Below are positions 16,720 through 24,262 of a stretch of 35,710 nt of DNA, piece by piece. The DNA is taken from NCBI GenBank assembly GCA_945905745.1, contig CAMDQF010000027.1:1-35710 (forward strand), written 5' to 3'. Position numbers and translations under genes: made by a program. The stretch's first letter is position 1. The number at the start of each line of letters is the position of its first letter. The notes beneath the pieces are model-generated. The model saw only the letters and a program-made list of their open reading frames with translations, was not told the origin of the DNA and ran no database searches. The DNA is from Litorilinea aerophila (GTDB lineage Bacteria; Chloroflexota; Anaerolineae; Caldilineales; Caldilineaceae).

Positions 16720-17562
16720 ATGACCGAACGTTCGCTGTGCGCGCTGATAGCCTACGATGGCACGGATTTCAGCGGCTTTCAGATACAGGCCAATGCTCCG
16801 TATACCGTTCAGGGAGCATTGGAAGCGGCTCTTGAGCAGCTAACCGGTCAATCTTGCCGGGTACACGGCTCTGGACGTACAGATGCGGGTGTCCATGCCC
16901 ACGGCCAGGTGATTCTGACCACTGTGGGTTGGAAGCATTCGGTGGATGCCCTGTGTCAGGCTTGGAATCGTTATCTGCCCGAAGCAATTGTTATCCGACG
17001 GGTGGTAGATGCGCCGGAGGGGTTTCACCCCCGCTATAGCGCTACGAGTCGGACTTATCGCTATACAGTCTTGCATCCGGTGGATGGAAAGCTGGAAAAT
17101 GTGCGGCGTTTTCCCCTCTTCGAGCGTTTTGCTCTGGTGGAAAAGAAGACGCTGGATATAGAAGCGATGAATCGGGCTGGTGCAGCGCTGATTGGCGAGC
17201 ATGATTTTGCCGCTTTTGGGCTGCCTACCCAGGGTGAGAGTACGCTGCGTAGGCTGGATGCACTCTTTTGGACAGCCGAAAGCACGGGTCTTGTCCGCAT
17301 GGACTCGCCTCATTTGCAGCGGCTGGTTATGACAGTTACGGCCAATGGTTTTTTGCGCCGAATGGTGCGCAACCTAGCTGGCACACTGTTGGCAGTGGGC
17401 AAAGGGGCGTGGCAAGTGGAGGATGTAGCGGCTGCTCTGGCATCCCGCGATCGCGGCCGATCAGCACCACCGGCTTTACCCAATGGTCTTGTACTGGAGC
17501 GGGTCAATTATTCTGACTACCCGCATCTGTTTTTGGAAGAGATATCAGGAGTCGTATTGTGA
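16720..17562 (+). CDS. truA: tRNA pseudouridine(38-40) synthase TruA
   Basis: Converts uridines 38-40 of the tRNA anticodon stem to pseudouridine. The 280-residue protein has the N-terminal AYDGTDFSGFQIQ and the catalytic SGRTDAGVHAHGQV with Asp55. Later blocks include PEGFHPRYSATSRTYRYTV, GEHDFAAFG and NGFLRRMVRNLAGTLL. The ATG at 16720 is preceded by an in-frame GTG at 16717; neither has a good ribosome binding site, which suggests coupling to rplQ 15 bases upstream. Its stop overlaps the GTG of rplM by four bases. Confidence 0.96.
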   Translation: MTERSLCALIAYDGTDFSGFQIQANAPYTVQGALEAALEQLTGQSCRVHGSGRTDAGVHAHGQVILTTVGWKHSVDALCQAWNRYLPEAIVIRRVVDAPEGFHPRYSATSRTYRYTVLHPVDGKLENVRRFPLFERFALVEKKTLDIEAMNRAGAALIGEHDFAAFGLPTQGESTLRRLDALFWTAESTGLVRMDSPHLQRLVMTVTANGFLRRMVRNLAGTLLAVGKGAWQVEDVAAALASRDRGRSAPPALPNGLVLERVNYSDYPHLFLEEISGVVL

Positions 17563-17993
17563 AGACACTAAGTCTGAGCGCGGAACAGGCCAAGGCCGAG
17601 CGCGAATGGTGGGTTGTGGACGCTGCCGGTAAAACCTTGGGCCGTCTTGCTTCCGAGATTGCCGAAGTCTTGCGTGGCAAGAACAAGCCAACTTTTACGC
17701 CCAATGTGGATTGTGGCGATTTTGTGGTGGTCGTCAATTGTGAGCAATTTGTGGTCACCGGCGGCGCAATGGATGACAAGAAATATTACAGCCACTCTCG
17801 CTATCCTGGTGGTCTGAAGACCCGAACGATGCGGGAACAGTTGGGTCGCTTCCCGGATCGGATTATCACCGAAGCGGTGAAGGGTATGATGCCCAAGACC
17901 AAATTGGGCCGGGCACAGATGAAAAAATTGAAGGTCTATGTGGGTGCTGAACATCCCCATAGCGCGCAGCAGCCTCAGCCGCTCGAGTTCTAG
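17559..17993 (+). CDS. rplM: 50S ribosomal protein L13
   Basis: A 144-residue L13 starting at GTG, with REWWVVDAAGKTLGRLASEI, NKPTFTPNVDCGDFVVVVN, KYYSHSRYPGGLKTRTM and the ending YVGAEHPHSAQQPQPLEF. TCAGGAGTCGTATT provides the ribosome binding site inside the truA end. The four-base GTGA overlap with truA implies coupling. L13 is an early 50S assembly protein. Forms the usual pair with rpsI. Confidence 0.97.
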   Translation: MKTLSLSAEQAKAEREWWVVDAAGKTLGRLASEIAEVLRGKNKPTFTPNVDCGDFVVVVNCEQFVVTGGAMDDKKYYSHSRYPGGLKTRTMREQLGRFPDRIITEAVKGMMPKTKLGRAQMKKLKVYVGAEHPHSAQQPQPLEF

Positions 17994-18005
17994 GAGAAAT
18001 TGACA

Positions 18006-18395
18006 ATGAGTGAATATGTCGAAGCAGTTGGCCGTCGCAAGACAGCATCCGCCCGTGTCCGCCTCTATCAGGGCTCAGGCGAAATTATCGTAAACGATCA
18101 ACCGGTTGATGTTTACTTTGGCCGATCTTTGGACCAGATGGCGTTGCGCGCCCCCCTGATATTGACTGGCACAGAAGCCAGCTACAACATCAGCGTGCAT
18201 GTGGCTGGCGGTGGCGATAGCGGCCAGGCAATGGCTGTGCGCCACGGCCTCACTCGTGCCCTGATGGCCAGTGACCCGAATCTGCGCCCCGCTTTGAAGG
18301 CTGCCGGTTTTGTGACCCGGGACCCCCGGGCCAAAGAGCGCAAGAAACCCGGTCTCAAGCGAGCCCGCAAGGCACCGCAATACACCAAGCGTTAG
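18006..18395 (+). CDS. rpsI: 30S ribosomal protein S9
   Basis: A 129-residue S9 beginning MSEYVEAVGRRKTASARVRL, with VAGGGDSGQAMAVRHGLTRA and the C-terminal tail KKPGLKRARKAPQYTKR, whose end reaches the P-site tRNA. The ATG at 18006 follows AGGAGAAATTGACA; the in-frame TTG at 18000 is less likely. Last gene of the ribosomal cluster; a strong terminator follows. Confidence 0.98.
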   Translation: MSEYVEAVGRRKTASARVRLYQGSGEIIVNDQPVDVYFGRSLDQMALRAPLILTGTEASYNISVHVAGGGDSGQAMAVRHGLTRALMASDPNLRPALKAAGFVTRDPRAKERKKPGLKRARKAPQYTKR

Positions 18396-18473
18396 GATTT
18401 CGAGGCGCAGAGACAGCACAATTTTTGTCCCTGGCGCTGGGATTTACCGCTTGGATGTTCAATCGATTTTTTC

Positions 18474-18511
18474 AAAGGCGGTGGAGATATTTCCACCGTC
18501 TTTGTTTTTTT
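18474..18511 (+). terminator. Intrinsic terminator closing the ribosomal cluster
   Basis: AAAGGCGGTGGA (18474-18485) pairs with TCCACCGTCTTT (18492-18503) with one G-U pair and a six-base loop, followed by TTTGTTTTTTT. This is a textbook factor-independent terminator. It sits 79 bases after the rpsI stop and 21 bases before the next gene. Confidence 0.9.
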
Positions 18512-18531
18512 AAATTTGGAAGGGGTCGCTT

Positions 18532-19137
18532 GTGACAATCCGGTCTGCTCTCCTTATCGTTACCACAGATGCCGAGCCAGTGTTGGACGGTGCCGTCGGA
18601 GGCGTTCGAGCGGTTTTTCGGCAGAGCGTTCCTGACCTTTTCTTCATGGAAGAACGGCGGGTCCCCAGCGATCGCTATCTGATTGAGGATATTTTGCGCC
18701 GCTGGTGTGACGAAGAAGATGTGGATTTCATCCTGACCATCGGTGGCACCTTTCCTGCGCCTGGGCATAGCGGCGAACAGATTACGCCCGAGGCCACGGC
18801 GGCTGTACTGGAGCGGGCCATGCCTTCCCTGCCAGAGGCCATGCGTGCCTATGCTGTGGAGGAAGCGCCGGATGCTCTGCTCGACCGGGGCGTAGCTGGT
18901 ATCCGGGCACGCACGCTGCTCATCAACCTGCCTGGCCCCGAGCCGCTTGCCCGGATGTTTGCGGAAGCAATCGCTGATCTGATCGTCCCGATCCTTGCCC
19001 GCTTACAGCCGGACCGTCTGGCTGTTGCTCCTGCAATAGCTGATGAGTCCAGCACTTTTCTGCCAGAGAAGCCCAAAGCCACGGGATTGAATGCCGATGA
19101 GTTTGCCGCATTTTTGGCTGGCCGGCGGGGCGCATAG
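18532..19137 (+). CDS. MogA/MoaB-like molybdopterin-binding family protein, divergent
   Basis: A 201-residue protein starting at GTG behind GGAAGGGG. It resembles the molybdopterin adenylyltransferase fold: FILTIGGTF (66-74) in place of the usual TTGGTG, ITPEATAAVLERAMP (84-98), and LLDRGVAGIRARTLLINLPG (116-135), the standard LSRxxAGxRxxTLIxNLPG block. MogA activates molybdopterin for molybdenum insertion. Two active-site features differ: the GGTG motif reads GGTF with an insertion after it, and the Asp before the VTPDAT-type motif is Gln. The function may therefore differ or be lost. It lies just after the ribosomal terminator with no other cofactor gene nearby. Confidence 0.75.
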   Translation: MTIRSALLIVTTDAEPVLDGAVGGVRAVFRQSVPDLFFMEERRVPSDRYLIEDILRRWCDEEDVDFILTIGGTFPAPGHSGEQITPEATAAVLERAMPSLPEAMRAYAVEEAPDALLDRGVAGIRARTLLINLPGPEPLARMFAEAIADLIVPILARLQPDRLAVAPAIADESSTFLPEKPKATGLNADEFAAFLAGRRGA

Positions 19138-19175
19138 GCAAGTGGTATTGGCTACAAATCGACGACTGCTTCTTC

Positions 19176-19204
19176 TTGACAGCTTTTTGCATATAGGGTA
19201 CTAT
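19176..19204 (+). promoter_or_regulatory. Sigma-70-type promoter of trxA
   Basis: A consensus -35 TTGACA (19176-19181), a 17-base spacer and TACTAT (19199-19204). The start of transcription would be near 19211, leaving a leader of about 108 bases before the thioredoxin ATG. One of the best promoters in the window. Confidence 0.85.
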
Positions 19205-19318
19205 ATTTTTCGTAGTGGAAATTACATCCGCTGAATGATTTTTGCGTTTGAATTGTGTGTATGTATATATAGTGTCAACTCCTCTTAGTACGATTCAATG
19301 GATGAAGGAGAAAATCCG

Positions 19319-19666
19319 ATGGGTGCAAATACTGTGGTTGTAAGTGACAAGAGTTTTGAGAAGGTAGTGATCAATTCTGATACTCCAGTTCTGGTCGATT
19401 TTTGGGCCGAGTGGTGTGGTCCCTGTAAGATGATCGCGCCGATTCTGGAGGAGATCGCCGGTGAGATGGCTGGCAAGCTGACCATTGGCAAGTTGGATGT
19501 GGATGATAATCAGTCCACGGCGATGTCTTACGGTGTGATGAGCATCCCCACGATGATACTCTTCAAAGGTGGCAAACCGGTTGCTACGATAGTGGGTTAT
19601 CAGCCCAAAGCCCAATTGCTGGGCAAGCTGATGCCCCATCTTGCCGAGAAAAAGGTCGCTGCGTAG
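19319..19666 (+). CDS. trxA: Thioredoxin
   Basis: A 115-residue thioredoxin with the active-site motif WCGPCK, preceded by VLVDFWAE, and the cis-proline segment [12 protein letters not shown]. It reduces protein disulfides in the cytoplasm, using electrons from thioredoxin reductase (not in this window). The ATG at 19319 lies eight bases after AAGGAG (19305-19310), so it is chosen over the in-frame ATG at 19298, which would precede that site. It has its own promoter and terminator and is probably a single-gene unit. Confidence 0.97.
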   Translation: MGANTVVVSDKSFEKVVINSDTPVLVDFWAEWCGPCKMIAPILEEIAGEMAGKLTIGKLDVDDNQSTAMSYGVMSIPTMILFKGGKPVATIVGYQPKAQLLGKLMPHLAEKKVAA

Positions 19667-19677
19667 GCAAATCTGAT

Positions 19678-19718
19678 AAAGGCCCGCCAGGTGTTCATAA
19701 CCTGGCGGGCCTTTTTTG
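19678..19718 (+). terminator. Intrinsic terminator after trxA
   Basis: GGCCCGCCAGGT (19681-19692) and ACCTGGCGGGCC (19700-19711) form a perfect 12-bp stem with a seven-base loop, extended by AAA/TTT, and followed by TTTTTTGTTTG. It begins 12 bases after the thioredoxin stop codon. Confidence 0.93.
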
Positions 19719-19815
19719 TTTGTCCTCGTTTCGTGTGGGTGTTACAATTGAGCCAGAGTTCCTCGATTTCTCTGAGTTTGCATACCCCAACCCCACACTA
19801 TTCAGGAGAATTCTC

Positions 19816-21189
19816 ATGGGCAAACGTAAGAAGATTCTGCTCTCCGAGTCGGATATGCCGACCCACTGGTACAACATCAGCGCCGACCTGCCCGCGGCGG
19901 GCATTCAACTGCCCCCGCCCCTGCACCCCGGCACAGGTCAGCCCATTGGCCCGGCGGACCTGGCCCCCCTCTTCCCAATGGCGCTGATCTTGCAGGAGGT
20001 GAGCCAGGAGCGCTACATTGAGATTCCCGACGAAGTGCAGGATGCCTATCGCATCTGGCGACCCTCTCCGTTGATCCGGGCCTATGAATGGGAGAAAGCC
20101 CTGGGCACACCGGCCAAAATTTACTACAAGTACGAGGGCGGCTCGCCTTCGGGCAGCCACAAGACCAACACCGCCGTGCCCCAGGCCTATTACAATATGA
20201 AGGAAGGGGTCAAGCGCCTTTCCACCGAGACAGGTGCGGGGCAGTGGGGCAGCGCGTTGGCCTTTGCCTGCCAGATGTTTGGTCTGGAATGCAAAGTTTA
20301 TATGGTGCGGGTGAGCTACGAGCAGAAGCCCTATCGCAAGGTGCTGATGCAGACTTGGGGCGCACAAGTGGTGCCCAGCCCCAGCCCGGACACCAATGCC
20401 GGGCGGATGATTCTGGCTCAGAACCCGGACAGCACGGGAAGTTTGGGTATCGCCATTTCCGAAGCAGTAGAAGATGCAGCTACGCGCGAGGATACGAAGT
20501 ACGCCCTGGGCAGCGTACTCAACCACGTGCTGCTGCACCAGACGGTCATCGGCCAGGAAGCCATCAAGCAGTTGGAGATTGCCGGCGCGGATTGGCCCGA
20601 TGTGGTGGTGGCCTGTACCGGTGGCGGCAGCAACTTCGGCGGCATGGCCTTCCCCTTCGTGCGCGAGAATATCACCGGGGGGAAGAAGACCCGGATTGTG
20701 GCAGTGGAGCCGGCAGCCGCGCCCAGCCTGACGAGGGGCATCTACGCTTATGACTACGGCGACACGGCCAAACTGGCCCCGATGGTGAAGATGCACACCC
20801 TGGGCCACGACTTTGTGCCTGCGCCCATCCACGCCGGTGGCTTGCGTTATCATGGCATGGCCGCGCAGGTGAGCGCACTGAAAGAGGCCGGGCTGATCGA
20901 AGCGGTCAATGTGCAGCAGGGGGCCATCTTCCAGGCGGCGTTGAGCTTTACAAAGGCCGAAGGGATTCTGCCCGCGCCGGAGCCAAGCCACGCCATCTGG
21001 GGGGCGATGCAAGAAGCTCTGAAGTGCAAGGAGAGCGGCGAGAGCAAGACGATTGTCTTCAATATGTGCGGCCACGGCCATTTTGACCTGGGGGCCTACG
21101 AAGCCTACATGAACCATGCCCTGCCCGACTTCGACTATCCTGAAGAGGCGATCCAGCGCAGTTTGAAGTCATTGCCTGCTGTCGGGTGA
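19816..21189 (+). CDS. trpB: Tryptophan synthase beta chain, TrpB2 type
   Basis: A PLP-dependent enzyme of 457 residues that joins indole and serine to tryptophan. The length and motifs fit the TrpB2 branch, which is longer than classical TrpB of about 400 residues and does not need TrpA in the same way. The PLP lysine is in [11 protein letters not shown] (near residue 116); the phosphate loop is [10 protein letters not shown]. It also shows [16 protein letters not shown]. The ATG at 19816 follows TTCAGGAGAATTCTC; the longer frame from 19720 is unsupported. No other trp gene lies nearby, so it may be a salvage enzyme or a paralogue. Confidence 0.92.
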   Translation: MGKRKKILLSESDMPTHWYNISADLPAAGIQLPPPLHPGTGQPIGPADLAPLFPMALILQEVSQERYIEIPDEVQDAYRIWRPSPLIRAYEWEKALGTPAKIYYKYEGGSPSGSHKTNTAVPQAYYNMKEGVKRLSTETGAGQWGSALAFACQMFGLECKVYMVRVSYEQKPYRKVLMQTWGAQVVPSPSPDTNAGRMILAQNPDSTGSLGIAISEAVEDAATREDTKYALGSVLNHVLLHQTVIGQEAIKQLEIAGADWPDVVVACTGGGSNFGGMAFPFVRENITGGKKTRIVAVEPAAAPSLTRGIYAYDYGDTAKLAPMVKMHTLGHDFVPAPIHAGGLRYHGMAAQVSALKEAGLIEAVNVQQGAIFQAALSFTKAEGILPAPEPSHAIWGAMQEALKCKESGESKTIVFNMCGHGHFDLGAYEAYMNHALPDFDYPEEAIQRSLKSLPAVG

Positions 21190-21199
21190 GAAGGTAGAA

Positions 21200-21309
21200 C
21201 GGTGACTGGAGATGTGAGTGTTGTATAAGGTCTCAGTCACCGAGCAGTCGGCCAGGAAAGGTGAAGCGTGAAACGTGAGAGTACTGAGTGCTACCACGTT
21301 TCACGCTTC
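21200..21309 (+). repeat. Two hairpins in the gap between trpB and the dehydratase gene
   Basis: The first stem is CGGTGACTG (21200-21208) with CAGTCACCG (21234-21242). The second is a perfect 15-bp stem, GAAGCGTGAAACGTG (21263-21277) with CACGTTTCACGCTTC (21295-21309), carrying the core word seen at 11518, 26393 and 32211. The two flanking genes converge, so transcripts from both sides run into these stems. Neither is followed by a T run. Bases 21310-21379 show nothing further. Confidence 0.75.
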
Positions 21310-21379
21310 TTCATTTCCAAAGAAACAACCCTTACCCCCAGCACCGCCATTACTTACGCACCACGCCATAAGCAATACT

Positions 21380-22522
21380 TCACTCCTCCCCCGGCATCCG
21401 CAGCTTGCGCATAGGCCGCTGACGATAGCTGTGCGCGGCCAGGGCCTCCTCGTCCATATCCACGCCCAAACCGGGGGCGGTGGGCAGGGCCACATAGCTG
21501 TCCACCGCCACAATCGGCGTGCGGTTGTAGGTATTGGAGAGTTCCTCGAAGTTGACAAAATACTCGCCGATGAGGAAGTTGGGCATGGCCGCCACCCCGT
21601 GGAGCATCGCCGCCAGCCCAACAGACGTGCTGTTGTAGCCGTGGGGGGCAATCGCCACATGATAGGCTTCGGCCATCGCGCCGATCTCCCGCAATTCCAG
21701 AATGCCGCCACAGTTGCAGACGTCCGGGTTGAGGATATCCGCGGCCCGCTTTTCGAAAACCGGGCGGAAGTCATTTTTGGTGTAGAGTTCCTCCCCCGTT
21801 ACCACCGGCAGGCTGATGGCGCGCCGCACTTCGGCCAGGCTGTCCAAATCCCGGGCCGAGACTGGCTCCTCGTACCAGTAGGGACGGTAAGGCTCCAGCA
21901 GCTTTGCCACCCGGATGGCGTGCATGGGGGCCAGCCGCCGATGGACCTCCACCAGAATCTCCACATCCGGCCCGACCGCCTCCCGCACAGCCGCGATGCG
22001 TTCCACGGCCTCGTCTTCCTGGCTTTTGTCAATCCACGCCCGCCAGGGGCCGGGGAAGGGGTCAAACTTCAGGCCGGTGAAGCCTTTGGCGACGGTCGCC
22101 GCGGCGGCCTCTGCTGCCTGTTCCGGTGTGCCACCGCCACCCCAGCCATTGGCATAGACCCGAATCTTCTCTCGGAAGGCGCCGCCCAGCAGATTGTAAA
22201 CCGGTTGGCCCGCGGCTTTGCCCGCGATGTCCCACAGGGCCTGTTCGATGGCGCTGATGGCGCAGAAGAGTTCCAGGCTGCCCCGCTTGCCCGCAAAGTC
22301 GTTGTAGGCCATAAAGACGAAGTGTTTGATGTCGAAGGGGTTGCGCCCCGCCACATAGCGGGCCAACTCCTGAATTTGTACCTCCAACTGGCGGTCCCGG
22401 TCCAGTTGGGTGTAGGCTTCGCCCCAGCCGTGGAGTCCTTCGTCGGTCTCCACTTTGACAAAGAGCCAGTGTTTGGCCGAGCCGGAATCGACCAGATAGG
22501 TTTTGAGTGCGGTGATTTTCAT
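21380..22522 (-). CDS. Sugar-acid dehydratase-like enzyme of the enolase superfamily
   Basis: A 380-residue protein of the mandelate racemase/muconate lactonizing group, close in style to D-galactonate dehydratase. Such enzymes take a proton next to a carboxylate and, in the dehydratase branch, remove water. The barrel residues are visible: E192 and H194 in LVEVHRRLAP, E218/E219 in YWYEEPV, E244 in VTGEELYT, and H294 in IAPHGYNS. The first metal ligand is Glu where D-galactonate dehydratase has Asp. The ATG at 22522 follows AGGAGAAACCC. The open frame continues far upstream but only as a shadow of the opposite gene. The exact substrate cannot be read from sequence. Confidence 0.85.
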   Translation of the reverse strand: MKITALKTYLVDSGSAKHWLFVKVETDEGLHGWGEAYTQLDRDRQLEVQIQELARYVAGRNPFDIKHFVFMAYNDFAGKRGSLELFCAISAIEQALWDIAGKAAGQPVYNLLGGAFREKIRVYANGWGGGGTPEQAAEAAAATVAKGFTGLKFDPFPGPWRAWIDKSQEDEAVERIAAVREAVGPDVEILVEVHRRLAPMHAIRVAKLLEPYRPYWYEEPVSARDLDSLAEVRRAISLPVVTGEELYTKNDFRPVFEKRAADILNPDVCNCGGILELREIGAMAEAYHVAIAPHGYNSTSVGLAAMLHGVAAMPNFLIGEYFVNFEELSNTYNRTPIVAVDSYVALPTAPGLGVDMDEEALAAHSYRQRPMRKLRMPGEE

Positions 22523-22540
22523 GGGTTTCTCCTGAGGTGG

Positions 22541-22577
22541 GGATTGGGTATTAGGGATTGGAGATTGGGTTGGTTCG
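22541..22577 (+). repeat. Tandem 'GGATTGGGTATT' words
   Basis: GGGATTGGGTATT, AGGGATTGG and AGATTGGGTTGG follow one another as degenerate 9-12 base units. The same word appears inside the rpsM-rpsK hairpin and, reversed, at 34971-34997. It lies 18 bases upstream of the start codon of the minus-strand dehydratase, so it is in that gene's leader. Confidence 0.55.
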
Positions 22578-22772
22578 GTGGGTGAAATCTGTCGATGGGT
22601 GAACGGTAGCGCAGTTGGGCGATATGCGCAAGTGGGCGCGCCGGGTATAAACCAGATTTCATCCGGCATTGCTCGGTAGCTCCAGGTCTTTGGCTCGGAG
22701 CGGTCTCCATTCCCGGAATCGTCATGCCCTAATCGCCACCCGTTCCAATGCTCCCCCGCTCCCCAACCCGAC

Positions 22773-22801
22773 AAAATGTCCCAGGAAAACCGGGACATTT
22801 T
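22773..22801 (+). promoter_or_regulatory. Perfect palindrome AAAATGTCCC-N9-GGGACATTTT, candidate operator
   Basis: Ten-base arms match perfectly around a nine-base centre. It lies between divergent genes, about 250 bases from the dehydratase start and 145 bases from the lipoprotein start. The symmetry and AT-flanked core look like a dimeric regulator site; it is not followed by a suitable T run for a terminator of an upstream gene. Which protein binds is unknown. Confidence 0.5.
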
Positions 22802-22946
22802 CCCTTCCCCTCCTCCTTCCCTGGCTCTATAGTGGAGCCGTGAACAGTTGCCCGCTCCGAGCAGGTCTTCACCGATTGTCACCCACAGAATGCGCCCGCC
22901 AGCGGAGAAGCGATGGCGGCGAATCCGCAACAGGAGGATGGAAGCT

Positions 22947-24122
22947 ATGAAGAGTTTGTGGAAAGTCCTTGCATTTAGTGTAATACTATCGATGCTGATA
23001 GTCAGCTGTGTCGTACCACCTCTACCGGCAGCCCAGGCTCCAGCCCCAGCGGCTGCCGAAGCTGTCGCACCCACAGCCGCGCCCGCACCGGAACCCACAG
23101 CCGTGCCTGTGGTCGAGCCAACGGCTGCACCCGCACCCGAACCGACCGCCGCCCCGGCCCAGGAAGATATTCCCCGCGGCACACTCTTTTCGGTGAAGAC
23201 AGACGCCGCCCCCGTGCTGGATGGCATGGGCGACGATGCGGGCTGGGCCAACGCCCCGCTCTCCTCCTTCGAAGTTGCCAAAGGCGCCAATATGGGCGAG
23301 TCTGTGATCAACATCCAGTCGCTCTACACCGATGACAGCGTCTATTTCCTGCTCTCCTGGGCCGACCCGACTGAGAGCTTTGTGCGCAGCCCCTGGGTCA
23401 AACAGGCGGATGGCACGTGGATGACGCTCAAGGACCCGGACGACAAGGGTGGCGACAACAATGTCTGGTATGAGGACAAGATGGCCTTCATTTGGACCAT
23501 CAACAACAGCATTCCCAAATTTGAGCGCACCGGCTGCAATACTGCCTGCCACCTGGCCAAAGAGGGCGACACCACTGGCAAGCCCTATGGCAACAAATAT
23601 ACGGACGAGGGCACGGGCGACATGTGGCACTGGAAATCCGTGCGCAATCTGAATCAGATCGATGACCAATATCTGGACAACACCCCCTGGTCCGCCGATG
23701 CACCCAACGCCGGGCGCAAGAGTGACCCGAAAGATGGCGGCGGCTACGCGGACAATCAGACCGAGGACAAGAAACTGCCCATGTGGATGGCCCCTGATGG
23801 CGGTTCCAAAGATGGCGCACCCGGCTTCATTCTGGACACGGAAAAGGTCGCCTTTGACGACAGCCTCTTCGTCGCCGGGGATATGGTTCCCAGCATCGTC
23901 ACCTCTGAATTCACTGGCGACAGGGGCGATCTCTCTGCCGGTTGGGTCTACGCCGATGGGATGTGGACGCTGGAAATCGGACGGGCGCTGGTCACTGGCT
24001 CCGAATTCGATGTCCAGTTTGACGACCTGATGATGCCTTATCACTTCGGGATGGCTGTCTTTGATAACGCCCAAGTGCGCCACGCTTTCGACTCCCGACC
24101 TGCCACACTGATTTTCAAATAG
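22947..24122 (+). CDS. Ethylbenzene dehydrogenase-like haem-binding lipoprotein
   Basis: A 391-residue exported lipoprotein. Signal peptide MKSLWKVLAFSVILSMLIVS ends with Cys21 in the lipobox IVSC; residues 22-73 are a Pro/Ala/Thr linker of PTAAPAPEP repeats. The rest fits the EB_dh family: an initial LDGMGDDAGWANAP strand region, RTGCNTACH (C197, C201, H202, a CxxxCH pattern), and DMWHWKSVRN (near 225-234), which is a family hallmark. Relatives are the haem b subunits of ethylbenzene-type molybdoenzymes or periplasmic cytochromes. AGGAGG at 22932 supports the ATG at 22947. No catalytic molybdoenzyme is nearby, so its electron partner is unknown. A kinase-regulator pair follows. Confidence 0.82.
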   Translation: MKSLWKVLAFSVILSMLIVSCVVPPLPAAQAPAPAAAEAVAPTAAPAPEPTAVPVVEPTAAPAPEPTAAPAQEDIPRGTLFSVKTDAAPVLDGMGDDAGWANAPLSSFEVAKGANMGESVINIQSLYTDDSVYFLLSWADPTESFVRSPWVKQADGTWMTLKDPDDKGGDNNVWYEDKMAFIWTINNSIPKFERTGCNTACHLAKEGDTTGKPYGNKYTDEGTGDMWHWKSVRNLNQIDDQYLDNTPWSADAPNAGRKSDPKDGGGYADNQTEDKKLPMWMAPDGGSKDGAPGFILDTEKVAFDDSLFVAGDMVPSIVTSEFTGDRGDLSAGWVYADGMWTLEIGRALVTGSEFDVQFDDLMMPYHFGMAVFDNAQVRHAFDSRPATLIFK

Positions 24123-24157
24123 CAGCCCGCTGGTTGGCTGCCTAACAGAGTAGACAG

Positions 24158-24191
24158 AGGGGACGCCGCAGATGGGGTGTCCCCTTTGTTT
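24158..24191 (+). terminator. Hairpin terminator after the EB_dh lipoprotein gene
   Basis: AGGGGAC (24158-24164) pairs with GTCCCCT (24179-24185), followed by TTGTTT. It lies 35 bases after the stop. The T run doubles as the -35 region of the next promoter. Confidence 0.65.
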
Positions 24192-24214
24192 ACCCTCCGG
24201 CGCTCAAGTATACT
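24186..24214 (+). promoter_or_regulatory. Probable promoter of the histidine kinase gene
   Basis: TTGTTT (24186-24191), a 17-base spacer and TATACT (24209-24214). The -10 is strong and the -35 weak. It begins in the T run of the preceding terminator. A small GATGC/GCATC hairpin (24231-24243) lies in the leader. Confidence 0.5.
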
Positions 24215-24262
24215 GTCTGTTCAGCGCTCAGATGCTTTGCATCCAATGTAGGGGTTCAGGCT

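Larger units (their letters stand above)
22523..22946. other. Divergent intergenic region, 424 bases
   Basis: No protein-like frame was found on either strand. It holds a tandem GGATTGGGTATT-type repeat next to the dehydratase start (22541-22577), a widely spaced 9-bp inverted pair TGAAATCTG/CAGATTTCA (22583-22591, 22653-22661), and a perfect TGTCCC palindrome (22773-22801, separate entry). A possible -10 TATAGT (22828-22833) without a good -35 could serve the downstream lipoprotein, which would fit an activator-dependent promoter. Confidence 0.5.

Noticed and set aside
19798..21117. Long minus-strand frame of 439 codons opposite trpB
   Set aside because: A His/Gly-rich shadow translation typical of GC-rich antisense frames; the + strand gene is certain.
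22611..22640. Minus-strand promoter for the dehydratase (TTGCGC and TACCGT)
   Set aside because: Spacing is right at 17 bases but the -10 matches only three of six positions; not convincing.
22523..23314. Upstream extension of the dehydratase frame to 644 codons
   Set aside because: The extension covers a non-coding gap and the antisense of the Ala/Pro linker of the haem lipoprotein. The ATG at 22522 has its own ribosome binding site and matches family starts.
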